Source: Toxonevra muliebris
Taxonomy: Eukaryota; Arthropoda; Insecta; Diptera; Pallopteridae
Direction: 5' to 3'
DNA: 64,000 nt
NCBI GenBank assembly: GCA_963691655.1
Contig: OY829327.1
Span: 63,190,079 to 63,254,078, forward strand
Positions 44,836-56,395 of this stretch are shown here, one piece after another. How positions within the stretch are numbered: position 1 is the first letter of the stretch; each line of letters begins with the position of its first letter. Under the pieces are notes generated by a model. The model was not told where the DNA came from, did not search any database, and was given only the letters and a program-made list of their open reading frames with translations. The position numbers and the translations under genes are program-made.

Positions 44836-45919
44836 TTTTTTTTCATTTCAATTAGTTTTTAGCACCTTATTTTCATATTCTGCTGTCACAATGAAGATCT
44901 GAAATACTTTAGCAAAATGTATGGAGCAAATAAGCCTTTCTAATGTATAAAGGTAACTTTTATGTTATATATGTATGTAAAAAAGCTAAAACTTAAAATT
45001 TGTGTGGCAAAACAAGCAAACTTGTTTCATTAATTCTCTACCCACGAGCGATAAGATCTTAAGTCTATTTTTCTTTTTTTTTGAGGAGCAAAATACTGAA
45101 AAAATTAATATTTCAATAATTTGCGGGTAATTAAAGATAAGTAGAATCGGTATTAAATACCCATTTTTACGTGCTACATAATGGGAATTCGTAGGACAAT
45201 TAATACTCGAAGAATTCCGCGCAATTTGAAATTTTGTTACTTAAAATATTATTTCAAATGAACAAAATAAAATAAAATTTTACTTATGTAGCTTAAGATG
45301 ATAAGTATTAAAATTTTTTTGGTATTCTTATGTCGACTTAACCCTCTAACCCGCAAGACTGAAATAATAAAAAACAAACACCAGAATATTTGTGTCATGT
45401 TAAAGAAAAATGAAAATGAAGACTTAAGATGAATTTCATAAAAAATAAAATTGGATATATTTTTCTTAGTATAAATGAGGTATTTTGGTGAAAAAAGCGG
45501 TATGCGATTTTGGAGCCTAAAAACAGTATACTACCGCGAAAAACTGTATAGATACGAGCGTTATGTAAACGTATACTTATACGTCAAATCAATTCTCAGG
45601 TGACGATATGGTCAAAACAGTCATAATACCTTCAGAAAAAACAAAAAAAAAGTTCAAACAATTATATCTCAAAAACCTATCCATAAAGGAAATAGTTTTG
45701 ATGTAATTTTCGAGTTTAGCGGTCCTAAGCACATAAAAGGAAAATAGTAGCATCCTTAGCACAGACAATTTTTTTTTAATTTGTAATCTAGTGTAACTAT
45801 TGGTACAGCAAATAATTTATGTTGTTTGATTCTTGTAGTATTGTTCGTATTGCTATCCTCGATAAAGCAGAAAAAGTGAGCGGAGGAAAAAATAAAAAAT
45901 GTAGATACAAAAAATAAAG
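44836..45919. other. No recognisable gene
   Basis: The DNA is AT-rich. It includes a family D terminus in reverse orientation at 45571-45607 (CAAATCAATTCTCAGGTGACG). No frame with motifs was found. Confidence 0.55.
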
Positions 45920-45923
45920 AAAT

Positions 45924-48900
45924 GGGTAAGGCTTTCTGAAGTGGATACCGAATTTACCGAGGGTCGGAGTTATTCAATGAAAATTTGCTCAAACAAAGTT
46001 CTAGTAGAGAAAAATATGTCACATAAATTTTAATGCAAAATATTAATTTGTTAATTGGTTATAAACAATTAAACTTTTCAGCAGAGATTTGTTTAAAATT
46101 GATTTTTTCGGCAACCAATTGTTTAAAGTTAATAATTGTTTTTTCTGTGAGTCAATAACATATCATACTTCAGTAAAAAATATTAAATATATTATTTAAA
46201 AAATACAATTTTTATAAACAAATTAAAAATTAAACAGCATCTGCGCCTCTATGAATATTTTTAATAGATAAATATTTTGTGGCATTCTATTTTTGAAAAA
46301 AAAAATTGGTGGATCAAAGTAGCTTATACTTTGCGATTATTATTATACTTATAGCGATTATTTATGTTCGTGCGCGCGCACACTTTACAGTTCGTTTGGC
46401 GACCACTTTGACGCGTTTTGCGCAGATTCAAACGCTGATGTCTAACAATTGTTTTTATTACATAATTGTGAATGACGAATTGTGAAAAATATTGTGTAAT
46501 TTTATTGTTTTGTTTTTACTCTTTAATAAAATGCTGTGTCTAAAGCGTTGATGTAATCCTTTACAAAAACAAAAACATTGTCGAATATTCAAGCGCGTGC
46601 TGTAGTGCGCTCCGCGCATGAAGGCAAATAATGCTACAGGAATAAATTTTTTTGTTTTTTTATTATACATTTTTGATATTAGCATTACATTTTAGGAATG
46701 ATATTATAAAAAATTATTAATTGTTTTTAAAATTATTAACATCTTTTTGCAAAAAAAAATATTTAATTATTATTGTTTGCTTTTGTTTAAAATATATCCA
46801 ATTACAAAAAAAAAAACAAAAGTACTTCACAACCATTAAGTAATATAAAAAAATGTATAACTCAAAAAATTATTTCATTAATAGAGTCGATTAGTAACAT
46901 TCTAATCGGACTATTTTTTACATAATTTTTAAAATAGTAGATCGGTTATGAGCAGAAAATATTTTGCATTTGATTTTACTTTTACCTTCAGGAGCGAAAT
47001 AATGGAATAGCCTCGTATTTTTCAAGGTTTTTGCTATTAAATAGCGTTTTTGAATTTATCGGAATGTGTTTCATGCTATTTTTTGGTACAAAAATCGGAA
47101 CTAATCGATGTAAAATAAAATTTGGCCCAATTATACAGAGCTTTTGGTCCTGTGATTTTTTCTTGATTTTTATTTTGTAAACTTGAACGGTATGCGTTTC
47201 TTTTGACAACTCCGCCAATTCCATCACACGCACCTTTTTCGTGCGCAGTTGCGAAAAAATTCCATACAGCTTGAACTTTAAAATCTCGTTTATGATACAG
47301 CAAATTAATGAAATTGTATTTATTTTTTATTGGGACCCTGCTCCGTTAGAGAAATAAAAATTGTTTTCAATGTTTCGTTCGCCGAAATTTTGTATCAAGA
47401 ATGAAATCAATTTAGAATTAAATAAATTTACTGTAGTGCTATCATGTTCTAATTTTTCCGAAATAATTACAAAAGATTTGTGTTTCAAAACGCTATTTTC
47501 TTTAAAATATATGACGTACGGATGAATAGTTGCTTGAGTTGTGTTCCAGTATTCAGACTGCATGGAGTTTTGTAGACGACAAGTGTAATTTTCCGAAAAA
47601 TCTAAGCACACAACATACTCTTTATTACCTAATTTGTTCTTGATTTCGGTGAGATATTGAGCTTGAGATTTTGCGAGAAAATCATGTTTGAGCACATAAG
47701 TTAAATCCTTACCTAAATTTTTCAAAAATTCCTTTGCTGGTTCTTGTTTAACTTGCAAAGCATATCTGTAAAAAAAAAATTTTCAACAAATATTATTAAA
47801 AAAAAAACTATTTAACAACTAGTGCTTGATACTTTTACATTTTTGATTAAAGTTATTGAACTTTTAATTTACTACATAGTATATATATTTAAAAGCCAAA
47901 TTTTGTCATTGAATCAACAGAAATAGGATTATTCTAAAACAGCTCTTAAAGTGAAATTAGGTCATTGAGTGAATAAGATACCTGTCAGTACTAATCCATT
48001 GCTTGTAAGTTACTGAAGAAACATTTTGATTTTGCAGAATTGATTTAAGATTTCCAGAGGTTTCTTACGTTCCAGGACAATTTTGACATTCCAGCAAAAA
48101 ACAATCAGGATTCGGGTTCAAACACACTATACTGTCCAAGTATTTCCGATAATTCAATTCAACCTCTGCATTAGTTAAAACTTTCTTCAATCCAGCGAAT
48201 TTCAAACGTATGTTTTGGTGTATTACAGACACATACATTATGTGTACCTTTTGGACAAAAATGCATTGTTGTGGTCGCAATTTCTTAAATTTTGAAAGCG
48301 AAATTGGGAAATTCACAAGTTTATTTCGAAATTCTTCATAAATGGTGTTAATATTCTCCATCAATAACCTTTTCTGTTCTTGGCTGCGTGTTCCCAATTT
48401 TTTGACCGATTTACAATCTTTGTTACCAGGCATGATGCGGCTTATTACATCCGACAAGTAAAAGTTCTGAACTGCTTCAACGATCGCTAGGTCCATAGAA
48501 CGGCCCTTTTTCTTCTCAGGTCAAGATCCAATCCCTTTCGTTTTTTTGCTGAAGAGGCCATACGATGAGACACATTAAAAAATTCACGAATGTTTTTGAT
48601 TGTCTATGACTCTGGAATTAAAGTGGGAACATACATTTTGTCTTCACGATTTTTTTGACTGTTAAACAACACTAATAATTCTTGGTTATTTTTTTCGTCA
48701 GCGCCAATTTCATAATTTGGTGCACTTCTAATACACGTCTTTTAAATACGATCAAAAGTTGATGCCAATTGTTTTTTTTCACTGCTTGAAGGATTGAGGA
48801 GACGCCGAATTTTCATTGGAGCTTCGCCAAATTGTTCAAGCAACCGATTCATATCTTTTATTTGAAACGATCTGTCAACCGACTCACAGATATAATTTGG

Positions 48901-49766
48901 ATAAATATTGTCTTCAAAATGAGTATAATTTTGTGGAGAATTGTTGCTATTATCGCGAAAACCATTTTCCGGAAAGGATTTTAAATTAATTTTCAAGTTT
49001 GCCTTATACAAATCAGATTTGCAAGAACGGCACACGTATTGCTTAAAAAGTTCACTAAAGTTTTTATTCCATTTTACACAACTTTCACTACATTTTTGTA
49101 AATTCGGCAATGGTTTGGTTTTTGTAAAGGATTACAACAACGCTTTGGACACGGCATTTTATTAAAGAGTAAAAAACAAAACAATAAAATTACGTAACAC
49201 AATATTTTTCACAATTCGTCATTCACAATTATGAAATAAAAACAATTGTTAGACATCAGAGTGTGAATCTGCGCAAAACGCGTCAAAGTGGTCGCCAAAC
49301 GAACTGTAAAGTGTGCGCGCGCTTGATCATAAATAATTGTTGTAAGTAAACTACTTTGATATACCAAAATTTTCAAAAATAGAATGCCAGAAAAATGCCA
49401 CAAAATATTTATCTATTAAAAATATTCATAGAGGCGCAGAAGCTGTTTAATTTGTTTATAAAAATTGTATTTTTTAAATAATATATTTAATATTTTTAAA
49501 ACAAAAAAAAAATTTACTGAAGTATGATATGTCATTGACTCACAGAAAAAACAATTATTAACTTTAAACAATTAGTTGCCGAAAAAATCAATTTTAAACA
49601 AATCTCTGCTGAAAAGTTTAATTGTTTATAACCAATTAACAAATTAATATTTTGCATTAAAATTTATGTGACATATTTTTCTCTACTAGAACTTTGTTTG
49701 AGCAAATTTTCGTTGAATAACTCCGACCCTTGGTAAATTCGACATCCACTTCAGAATGCCTTTCCC
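45924..49766 (-). mobile_element. Sola-like DNA transposon with about 645-bp TIRs
   Basis: The left (45924-46569) and right (49118-49766) arms are inverted copies, starting GGGTAAGGCTTTCTGAAGTGG and (inverted) GGGAAAGGCATTCTGAAGTGG. They are flanked by a 4-bp duplication AAAT (45920-45923 and 49767-49770). The interior encodes a broken minus-strand protein with motifs seen in uncharacterised transposase-like proteins. A 4-bp duplication, GRG-type ends and size fit the Sola superfamily as I know it. The superfamily name is inference; the boundaries are seen directly. Confidence 0.8.
47076..49157 (-). pseudogene. Transposase-like protein of the Sola-like element
   Basis: The relic starts at an ATG at 49157 inside the right TIR (MPCPKRCCNPLQKPNH). 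After a frame change come a Cys-rich region (KCSESCVKW, CRSCKSDLY), a middle part with REFFNVSHRMASSAKKRKG, and then KKLRPQQCIFVQK, after which a frame change reveals GTHNVCVC. Next come EYVVCLDFSENY with TQATIHPYVIYFK, and FYFSNGAGSQ followed by a WNFFATAHEKGACDGIGG block. CLDFSENY and the F-S-D/N-G region are candidate acidic catalytic positions; the second shows Asn where an Asp would be expected. Several stops and frame changes make it inactive. Confidence 0.65.
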
Positions 49767-49770
49767 AAAT

Positions 49771-50488
49771 AACAAATAGTAAAAAAAAAATCATTCAGCC
49801 AAAATTGTGGTGTCTAAAAGATATCGACAATAGTGTTACAAAAAAAAGTCGGCGAAAAATCGAGTAAAAATCGTCGTCTAAAAGCAAACACAATACATAT
49901 CAATTCTTCCTGCGTGCAGAATTGGGAGTTAAGAGCATGAATAATAGTATGACCGCCATGAGTGCCGAAACGTGAAGAAATAGTGACGCAGCGAAAATTT
50001 ATAATCCAAATAAATTTATAAAAGCAATTTAAAAGGAAGTAATAATAATAAGTTTTATTTATATTTATAATAATACATAGAAGTATCAAAATAAGAAGTG
50101 AAGGAAAGAAAATAGTAATCTGCTCACAGAAAATGGCATGGCAGTGGGACTTGGGAATGTGGAGAATCCAGGACTAGACGAAAACTTGCCAGAAGTTCCT
50201 TCTGCTTCGAGTAGTCTCCTAGTATGTGATACAGTGGGGGCTCCAAGTGAAGACTATTTAGAATCCGACGCAGAAGTAAAAAGTCATAAGTAAAAAGGCT
50301 AGTTAAGCAAGGGAAAAACTAGCAGCGTGGGCTGTCGACATCAACATTTCCATCAAATTTAAATTTAAAGTTTTTCAACTCAAATTTACGTTTGGATATC
50401 TATTTAAGGCACAAAATGACTGCTGTTTTTAAATAGAAATGTCTTCCAACTTAAATTTACGTGTTTTCTTTGTTAAATTAAAATCTAT
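49771..50488. other. Mostly unassigned, one short open frame
   Basis: No known element was recognised apart from the short frame reported at 50138-50293. Part of the sequence (49890-49990) is less AT-rich. Confidence 0.5.
50138..50293 (+). CDS. Unrecognised 51-codon open frame
   Basis: The ATG at 50138 opens MAVGLGNVENPGLDENLP and ends at TAA (50291-50293). It is acidic and Ser-rich (SASSSLLVC, then DYLESDAEV), unlike the AT-driven noise frames around it. Its composition resembles coding DNA, perhaps the start of a retroelement ORF1 or a host exon. I recognise no family and cannot say whether it is expressed. Confidence 0.25.
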   Translation: MAVGLGNVENPGLDENLPEVPSASSSLLVCDTVGAPSEDYLESDAEVKSHK

Positions 50489-51476
50489 ATATTTATTAGC
50501 GTAACTACACTTTTATTCCAGAAAATCCAGAAGTGCTACACTATCATATTATATATCAATTTAAAGAGTTTGACGTGGTAGGTCAGCCAAAAATTATCAG
50601 ATTTAAAATCGGTTTAGCCAATTCCAAAATATTAGCGTCGGAAGTTCTTTAAAATTCACTCATTCAACAAAGCATTGCATCCATCGTTGTAAAAATCATA
50701 GCTTAAGCGGGAGTAAATAACAAATAAGAGAAAGACATGAGTAACGGCATTTCTCAGAATTATCTAACGAATTATCCGCATACACAAATAACAAAACAAA
50801 CACCAACGAGTAGCTTGGTTCTCTTTTGATATTTGTTTTTTCATAGAGATTTCTTGAGCAAAAAAAAAAAAAAAAAAATAGCACCAGTTACTTAGCCCTT
50901 ACCGACTAATAATAATTTAATATAACTATGTACGACTGATATATATGTGAATTATGGGAATTCTGTATTTTAAAATTTGTTTGATATCGTTAGCAACGCT
51001 ATATCTTCCTATAAGAGCATTTGGACTCCTTTCCATTCCTGTTTGAGATAAAGTGGAGAATTTAACATTTCTCAATTTGAGAACTAAGGAAAATCTCATA
51101 TTAAAAACGAGCTTTTTAGTTTGAGAACTCTATCAACGGTTAGTTTAGATGCATTTGAGAACTAACGTTTGAGATTTTTAGAAAAGGATTAGTTATCAAA
51201 TGCACCTCAAGCTGCGATTAAATGAAAATATTTGTTGGGTAATTATCGTTCTCTCTCTCATTTACTTAACTCCCGCTAAACCAATGATTTTTTGCTTTGT
51301 TCAATGAGCGTATTTCAAAAAACTTACGACGCTAATATTTTACAATTGGTTTAACCGATTATAAATTTAATTTTTAATTTTTGGCTAACCTACTCGTCAA
51401 GCTCTTTAAATTGGTATATAATTTGATAGTGTAGTACTTCTGGATCTTCTGGAATAGGTATGTAGTTACACTAATA

Positions 51477-53098
51477 CAGAGCTGTAAAAGAATGCAATCA
51501 ATTTAATTACAATACCTTGAAGTCACAGTTAATAACCGACAATTAATGATTGCAGTTGCTGAATAAAATATTTGACTCCAGAATAAAAAAAGCAGTTGGA
51601 AGCCTTTTTTGGAATCGACGATTGGTTATTCATTTAGAAAAGTCTTTTGGGGTCAATTGGGATTTTGAATTCAATTGGAGTCAATTAGAAATTTGAAGCA
51701 CTTGGAGTCATTTGAGGATTTGAAGTCAATTGGAGATTTGAAGTCCATAGGAGTCAATTGGAATCAAATAGAATGTGAAGTCAATTTTAATATACATTTG
51801 TGTTGTTTAATATTTCCATTTATTCATTTTATCAAAACCAATTGTCTAAACAAATTGCGATTTTTATTATTCGCAACAACTCTAATATATAAATAGTCAA
51901 GATTATTCAAGTTTTGATAATTTCGTTTTTTAATGACGAAAATACTATGATTTATGACTACATACATACTGCGCTTTGGAAGAAAGACAATAACGCAATA
52001 AATTTTTATGAACAATATATAAAAATAAGTTAAAAAAAAAATTATTCCAAAAATATTTTTCTCTTCTTTAAAATGATTTAAAACCCAATTTTACATATTC
52101 TTTATGTACATTTATTGCTTTTTGTAGTCTCTTCCAAAAGTGGTGAAAAACTATATACGAGGGGTCAACGTATGACATTAACTTCACATTGACTCCAAAT
52201 GACTCCAAGTGAACCCAATTGACTTCAACTGACTCCAATTGATTTCAAAATCCCAATTGAGCTCAAATTGCAATTGACTCCAAATGACTGCATTTGAGTC
52301 CAAGGGTATTTAACCCTCTAGTTCCCAAGCCCGCCTCTAGACGGACTTCACCAAAAGGGATGTAATTGCCACAATAACAGTTTTCTGTTGATACATTTTA
52401 TCATATCGTTTGGGGAATTTCCCAAGCTTTTAAAAAAATGCATCAGTTATGAGCTATGATATGTATTACAGAAATTAGCGACAGTCAAAGTAAAAAATTT
52501 GTGAAAAATAGGAAAATTAATTATTTTGATTATACTTGAGGTAAAAGTGAAAAAAATACTTCCCGTCATATTATCCAGATAAAAAAACTAGCTATGGATA
52601 GCAGAAAATTTGAATTTTTTATATATAATGTTTAATTACTTAGAACAAATTGATAAAAGCTCATTCAACAACAAATAATTTTAGGCGTTTAAACTTTCCC
52701 ACTTCATAAAACCACGCCCGTTAGATTTTTTTTTGGGTTTTTAAATTATTTTATGATTTTTACGTCATTATTAATCAATTCCGACTTTTTTTTTATCAAT
52801 AACAAATTTGAGAACTAGAGGGTTAAGTGACTCCAAGTGACTTCAAGTAACTCCAAGTGATTTCAAAGCAGTCATGATTTTGGAGCCAGGTTTGGAGTCT
52901 CATGATTTCAAAAAAAGATTGCATTCCATTGACTCTAACAAAGACTTTTCTAAATGAATAACCAATCGGCGACTCCAAAAAAGATTTCGAACTGCAATTT
53001 TTATTCTGGAGTCAAATATGTTATTCAATAACTGCAATCGAAAATGATTATTCACTTGTGACTATATCCTCAATTTATTGCATGCTTTTACAGCTTTG
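51477..53098. mobile_element. hAT-type foldback element with GGAGTCAATTG sub-repeats
   Basis: The ends CAGAGCTGTAAAAGAATGCA and (inverted) CAAAGCTGTAAAAGCATGCA are flanked by an exact 8-bp duplication CACTAATA (51469-51476 and 53099-53106). The left arm (to about 51790) and right arm (52170 to the end) consist of many degenerate GGAGTCAATTGGAATC units (right: GACTCCAATTGACTTC). The right arm is interrupted by a piggyBac-type MITE (52314-52822). It has no coding sequence; the centre (51790-52170) is AT-rich. Confidence 0.9.
52314..52822. mobile_element. piggyBac-type MITE, copy 2
   Basis: The ends CCCTCTAGTTCCCAA and CTCAAATTTG-side GAACTAGAGGG are flanked by TTAA (52310-52313 and 52823-52826). 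It is the reverse-orientation relative of 24571-25065. It is the innermost and youngest layer of a three-deep nest. Confidence 0.9.
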
Positions 53099-53283
53099 CA
53101 CTAATAAATGTATGAATTAGGTCTGAGCAACTTCATATAATGGTAGTAAAAATGAGACAATATGACCCGAAATGATAATTACCCCTAATCTTATTGGTAT
53201 TTACCCGATAACGAATTTTTTCATAGGGGATTTGTAGTGATGGAACTATCTCAATAAATATTGCTAACAAACTATGTATATAC

Positions 53284-53769
53284 CTGCTTATAGCTTGCCA
53301 ATGATCCAGACAAAACAACAGTTGAAGTTGCATCGTTTACATTCGATGACTTTTCACTATTACAAGTGACAGCAGAGGTGCTTTCTGTGGATACATCATC
53401 CGCGTATTCCACTTTTTGGTTGTTAACACTTCCTGCGAGGGCGATTGTCGATTCTCTGTACGACTGTTGAGTATTACGAAATGCATTGTTATTCACAACT
53501 TCAATCAAACTTCCACTTGTTGCACTTAAACTAACATCTCCAATGCTAGTTTCCCCTATTCTTGAAATGGTATCTAGACTTGCTCCATCACTATTATATT
53601 GAGTACGGTTTTCATCACCAATATTTACATCAAATTTGTATTCTTCGTTCGAAGATGCTCCGCAACCAGCACGGCAAAGAGACACTGGAACAACGCCATA
53701 TACATAAAATAGTAAAATAGGTACTCCAATGGCTATTGCGAGACCAGCTAAAAGTGGCGATATTAGAAT
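53284..53769 (-). CDS. Host exon: RNF19/Dorfin-like RBR ubiquitin ligase, second TM segment and Ser-rich tail
   Basis: The acceptor (TTTTTTCTTTAG, ending at 53770) and donor (GCAG then GTATATA, from 53283) bracket 162 whole codons in phase 0. The exon starts ILISPLLAGLAIAIGVPILL and continues FYVYGVVPVSLCRAGCGAS. This is the membrane segment and the conserved PxSLCRxGCG motif of RNF19-type E3 ligases. About 110 Ser/Thr/Asn-rich residues follow. RNF19 proteins are membrane-anchored RING-IBR-RING ligases; the catalytic RBR exons would lie upstream (to the right on the plus strand) and are not seen in the window. The reading frame is clean, so this is a living gene fragment among dead transposons. 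Recognition is from family motifs, with no database check. Confidence 0.8.
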
Positions 53770-53829
53770 CTAAAGAAAAAATAAATAAACATTTAATGTG
53801 TTATGAAAAAAACTATTATTATAACATAC

Positions 53830-53927
53830 CGATGCTGTAACACCAATTGTAACAGATATATTTCTTTTTTGTTTAGTTTTGCTTTTATAACGATCAAGCA
53901 ACTTCCTCCCTACCCATACCGGAATAC
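53830..53927 (-). CDS. Host exon: RNF19-like, segment before the second TM helix
   Basis: This 98-bp exon has a good acceptor (ATTTTTTAG, ending at 53928) and donor (GCATCG then GTATGT, from 53829). It encodes IPVWVGRKLLDRYKSKTKQK then RNISVTIGVTAS and ends on a codon boundary, joining in frame to the exon at 53284-53769 across a 60-bp intron. In RNF19 proteins this basic loop (xPVxVGRKI.. K.RN) lies between the two membrane segments. The first codon is completed by the preceding exon, which is not in the visible sequence up to 54 kb. The next intron upstream must be long and filled with transposons. Confidence 0.8.
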
Positions 53928-53930
53928 CTA

Positions 53931-55320
53931 AAAAATAAAACGTGCAATGAAAAAATACTGTCACACAGATCTATACCATTATATAAAATTGGTGCTATGA
54001 AAATTGTATTTTTATGGGCTTAGACCCAACTGGACAAAGTTTAATGATTTTTTTTATTTGGAAGCTGTTGTACATAAGACGGATCTTGGCTACATATATT
54101 TTTTTTATATCTACCTTTAAATAAGGAATCAAATTTCTATAAAATTAAATTCAATGCTTTTCGAAAGTCAGTTGTTCGTTTTTGATTGTTTCAGTTTTGC
54201 AGTTCACTTAAAGTGCGAATTTCTTTTGTGTGTGGCTTTCTTTGTTTATTTGATACCACACTACAAATGCATTTCACTCTCTTCTCAAGCAATGCTGTTG
54301 TATGCTCCAATTTTTTTATTGTGTTTCCAATCTGTGGTCATTTGAAATCACACAACAAAAAAAAAAAAATACATTCCATTGCTTCTTAAAATAGGAGAAA
54401 GAACGAAACTATTGGGGTGGTAGATATCGATGCTTTAAATATAAATACTATGAATCTCTATATATATAATCTCTGTAATAAGAAAAAACCCCGAAACCAC
54501 AAAACAAATTGGCACACAAATTTTTACAATGATGCATTATGTTTTTGGTCATAAGGTAGGCATAGTCTGATTTCAAAATTGCAAATGGATGTGGCATCTC
54601 CCATACAAACCACATGCTTTTTTGGGTATATATCTAAAAGCATTTACAGTACAGTCCTAAAATTTTTCACAAGGACGTCGTTTGAAAAAATGTTGGTGAT
54701 ATTGGAAAAGGGGGTGTGGCACCTCCCATATAACCTGATATTTAATTATGGAATATCTCAGGAACCATTTGCGGTACGACTTAATGGTTTAGTATGGACA
54801 CATTATTTGTCAATGGCCTTTTCTGGAAATAATATGAATGGGCGTGGATTAGTGGGGGTGGTACATCACTTTTGCAGCCCTAAATTTAATACGGTGTATT
54901 TCCTAAATTAATTGTGATACACTATTGAGAGCTGGCATGAAAACTATAGTTGCCAGTGTAATGCTGAAAGAAAAAAGGTAAAGAACGTGGGCATGACACC
55001 TCCCATACAAAGGAAATGTTTGAAAGTTTGTTTGTGAAAGCGCTATGTTGGCAGTAGTTATTGGGAAGAATGCAGTCGTTTTTAAACTAACGGATCGCTT
55101 AAAATGGCATATTTGCGCGAAACCATAGCAAGGAAGGTAGTGAAAGTTTGAGTGTGAAGATGGTTATTAGGAAGCCATAACAAGAAAGGTGCTGATGGTT
55201 TGGTTAAAGTGGAAAGACCCATTGTAAACGATATGAATGATAAGTGCAATAATTAGGTTTAGATTCGGAGGTTATGATGTATTGGAATCCTAATACCAGT
55301 GGTAAAACCGTAACTTGCCA
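53931..55320. other. Unassigned; degenerate repeats with GTGGCACCTCCCATA
   Basis: Between 54590 and 55010 the motif GGTGTGGCACCTCCCATA recurs with variation (near 54588, 54711 and 54990), each followed by a TATCTCAGGAACCATTTGCGG-like stretch in the first two units, about 120-150 bp apart. A 110-codon plus-strand frame (54579-54911) runs through these units and is probably not a gene. A (TA)-rich patch is near 54459-54470. Confidence 0.5.
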
Positions 55321-55490
55321 TGAAGATTATAAAAACTATATAGATCAATTTTAATTAATATTTAATGAGATGTAAAAATTAAGTTGTAAATACAATGGAC
55401 GAATTATTCGAAGTGAACAGTAAAACAATAACTGTGATTCCTTATATAAAAAGAGAGAGAAAAAATTACGTTATTTTATTTCATAGAGTG
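55320..55490 (-). repeat. Putative Copia LTR, distal part
   Basis: This AT-rich sequence continues the 57620-57733 LTR part once the hAT element and one copy of its ATCTAGAG duplication are removed. The end point is uncertain. Confidence 0.4.
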
Positions 55491-55944
55491 ATCTAGAGTA
55501 GCGATGTGCACTTCGACACATATGGGCAATAAACACATATGAGCTGATGCTATACTCATAAGGGCTAGACGAGGGGTAACGCTGTGTTAAGGGGAAGAGT
55601 AACTAGTATGAGAGAACAAATGTGATTTATTTAAAGGGTTTTTTGCAGCTTCATGGAAGACGTTTTGAAAATCGTCAAACGCAATGGCGTGCGTGATTGC
55701 GGCTCACTGGAACATCTAAAAAAAATACCATTAGAAAAATTATAACTGTACTCTCAGGACATCCTAAGATTATTTTGTTTGACCAACAATTCACAAAATG
55801 GCAGACCGCAAAAATTAGTTTTCTCAAAAATTGGACTTTTTTCGTAAAAATAAAGTTCCAAATTGAGGAAAGAATTAGCCAAACTTACATCCTTGGGCCA
55901 TTGTTGTGTAGAACAACATATTTAAATTTCAGTTATCGTGCACG

Positions 55945-56395
55945 CCAATGCAAAAACTTTGTTTTGAGAAAAACTGGTTTAAAGTTTTGACTATCGGTTT
56001 TAAACATATAAAATATACTTCTTCTTCTTTATAATAGCTGACCATAATTTGCAAGTTTATAGGTTACAGTTACCAAGAACTAACAGTTATTAATTAGAAG
56101 GTGCTGAACAAAGGCGATCGCGTTGAACTGTCTGAATACTAAACGTAAACAGTGTTGCATAAAGCAATGTTTTTATGGTGTTGGTTGCGAATGTGCCAGA
56201 ATTGTATTTAGGAATATAAAATTTGGCAAAAAATATTCTACAGACCGTTTGGGGTATTTTAATGTTGAAAGCTGAACGGTTTCAAACCCCCCGCAGAAAA
56301 CAGCTCATTCCCCGATTCCCCGCGCTAAATAAAATTCCCCGCAAATCGGGGTATTCCCCGGAAATTGGCATCGCTGGTATGTATATGTAAATGAA
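55945..56395 (+). repeat. Dispersed repeat family C, copy 2
   Basis: It matches 17655-18215 directly, including TTTGTTTTGAGAAAAAC, TATAAAATATACTTC and AATTCCCCGCAAATCGGGG. A third, more divergent piece (AATTCCCTACAACTAACTAA and TTGGCATTCCTAC) is at 56870-56975. A 97-codon frame at 55697-55990 overlaps its start and has no motif. Confidence 0.75.

Larger units (their letters stand above)
50489..53111. mobile_element. Long-TIR element (repeat family E), split by a foldback insert
   Basis: The left arm (about 50489-50700) and right arm (about 51240-51475) are inverted copies. Ends read TTTATTAGCGTAACTACA at the left and TGTAGTTACACTAATAAATG at the right once the 51477-53098 insert is discounted. 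It carries GACGCTAATATT and CTTCTGGATCTTCTGGAAT in both arms. A related single copy is at 25463-25816. No protein is seen in the middle (50903-51240). Confidence 0.75.

Noticed and set aside
54579..54911. 110-codon plus-strand open frame
   Set aside because: It runs through degenerate repeat units containing GTGGCACCTCCCATA and has no domain, so it is explained by the repeats.
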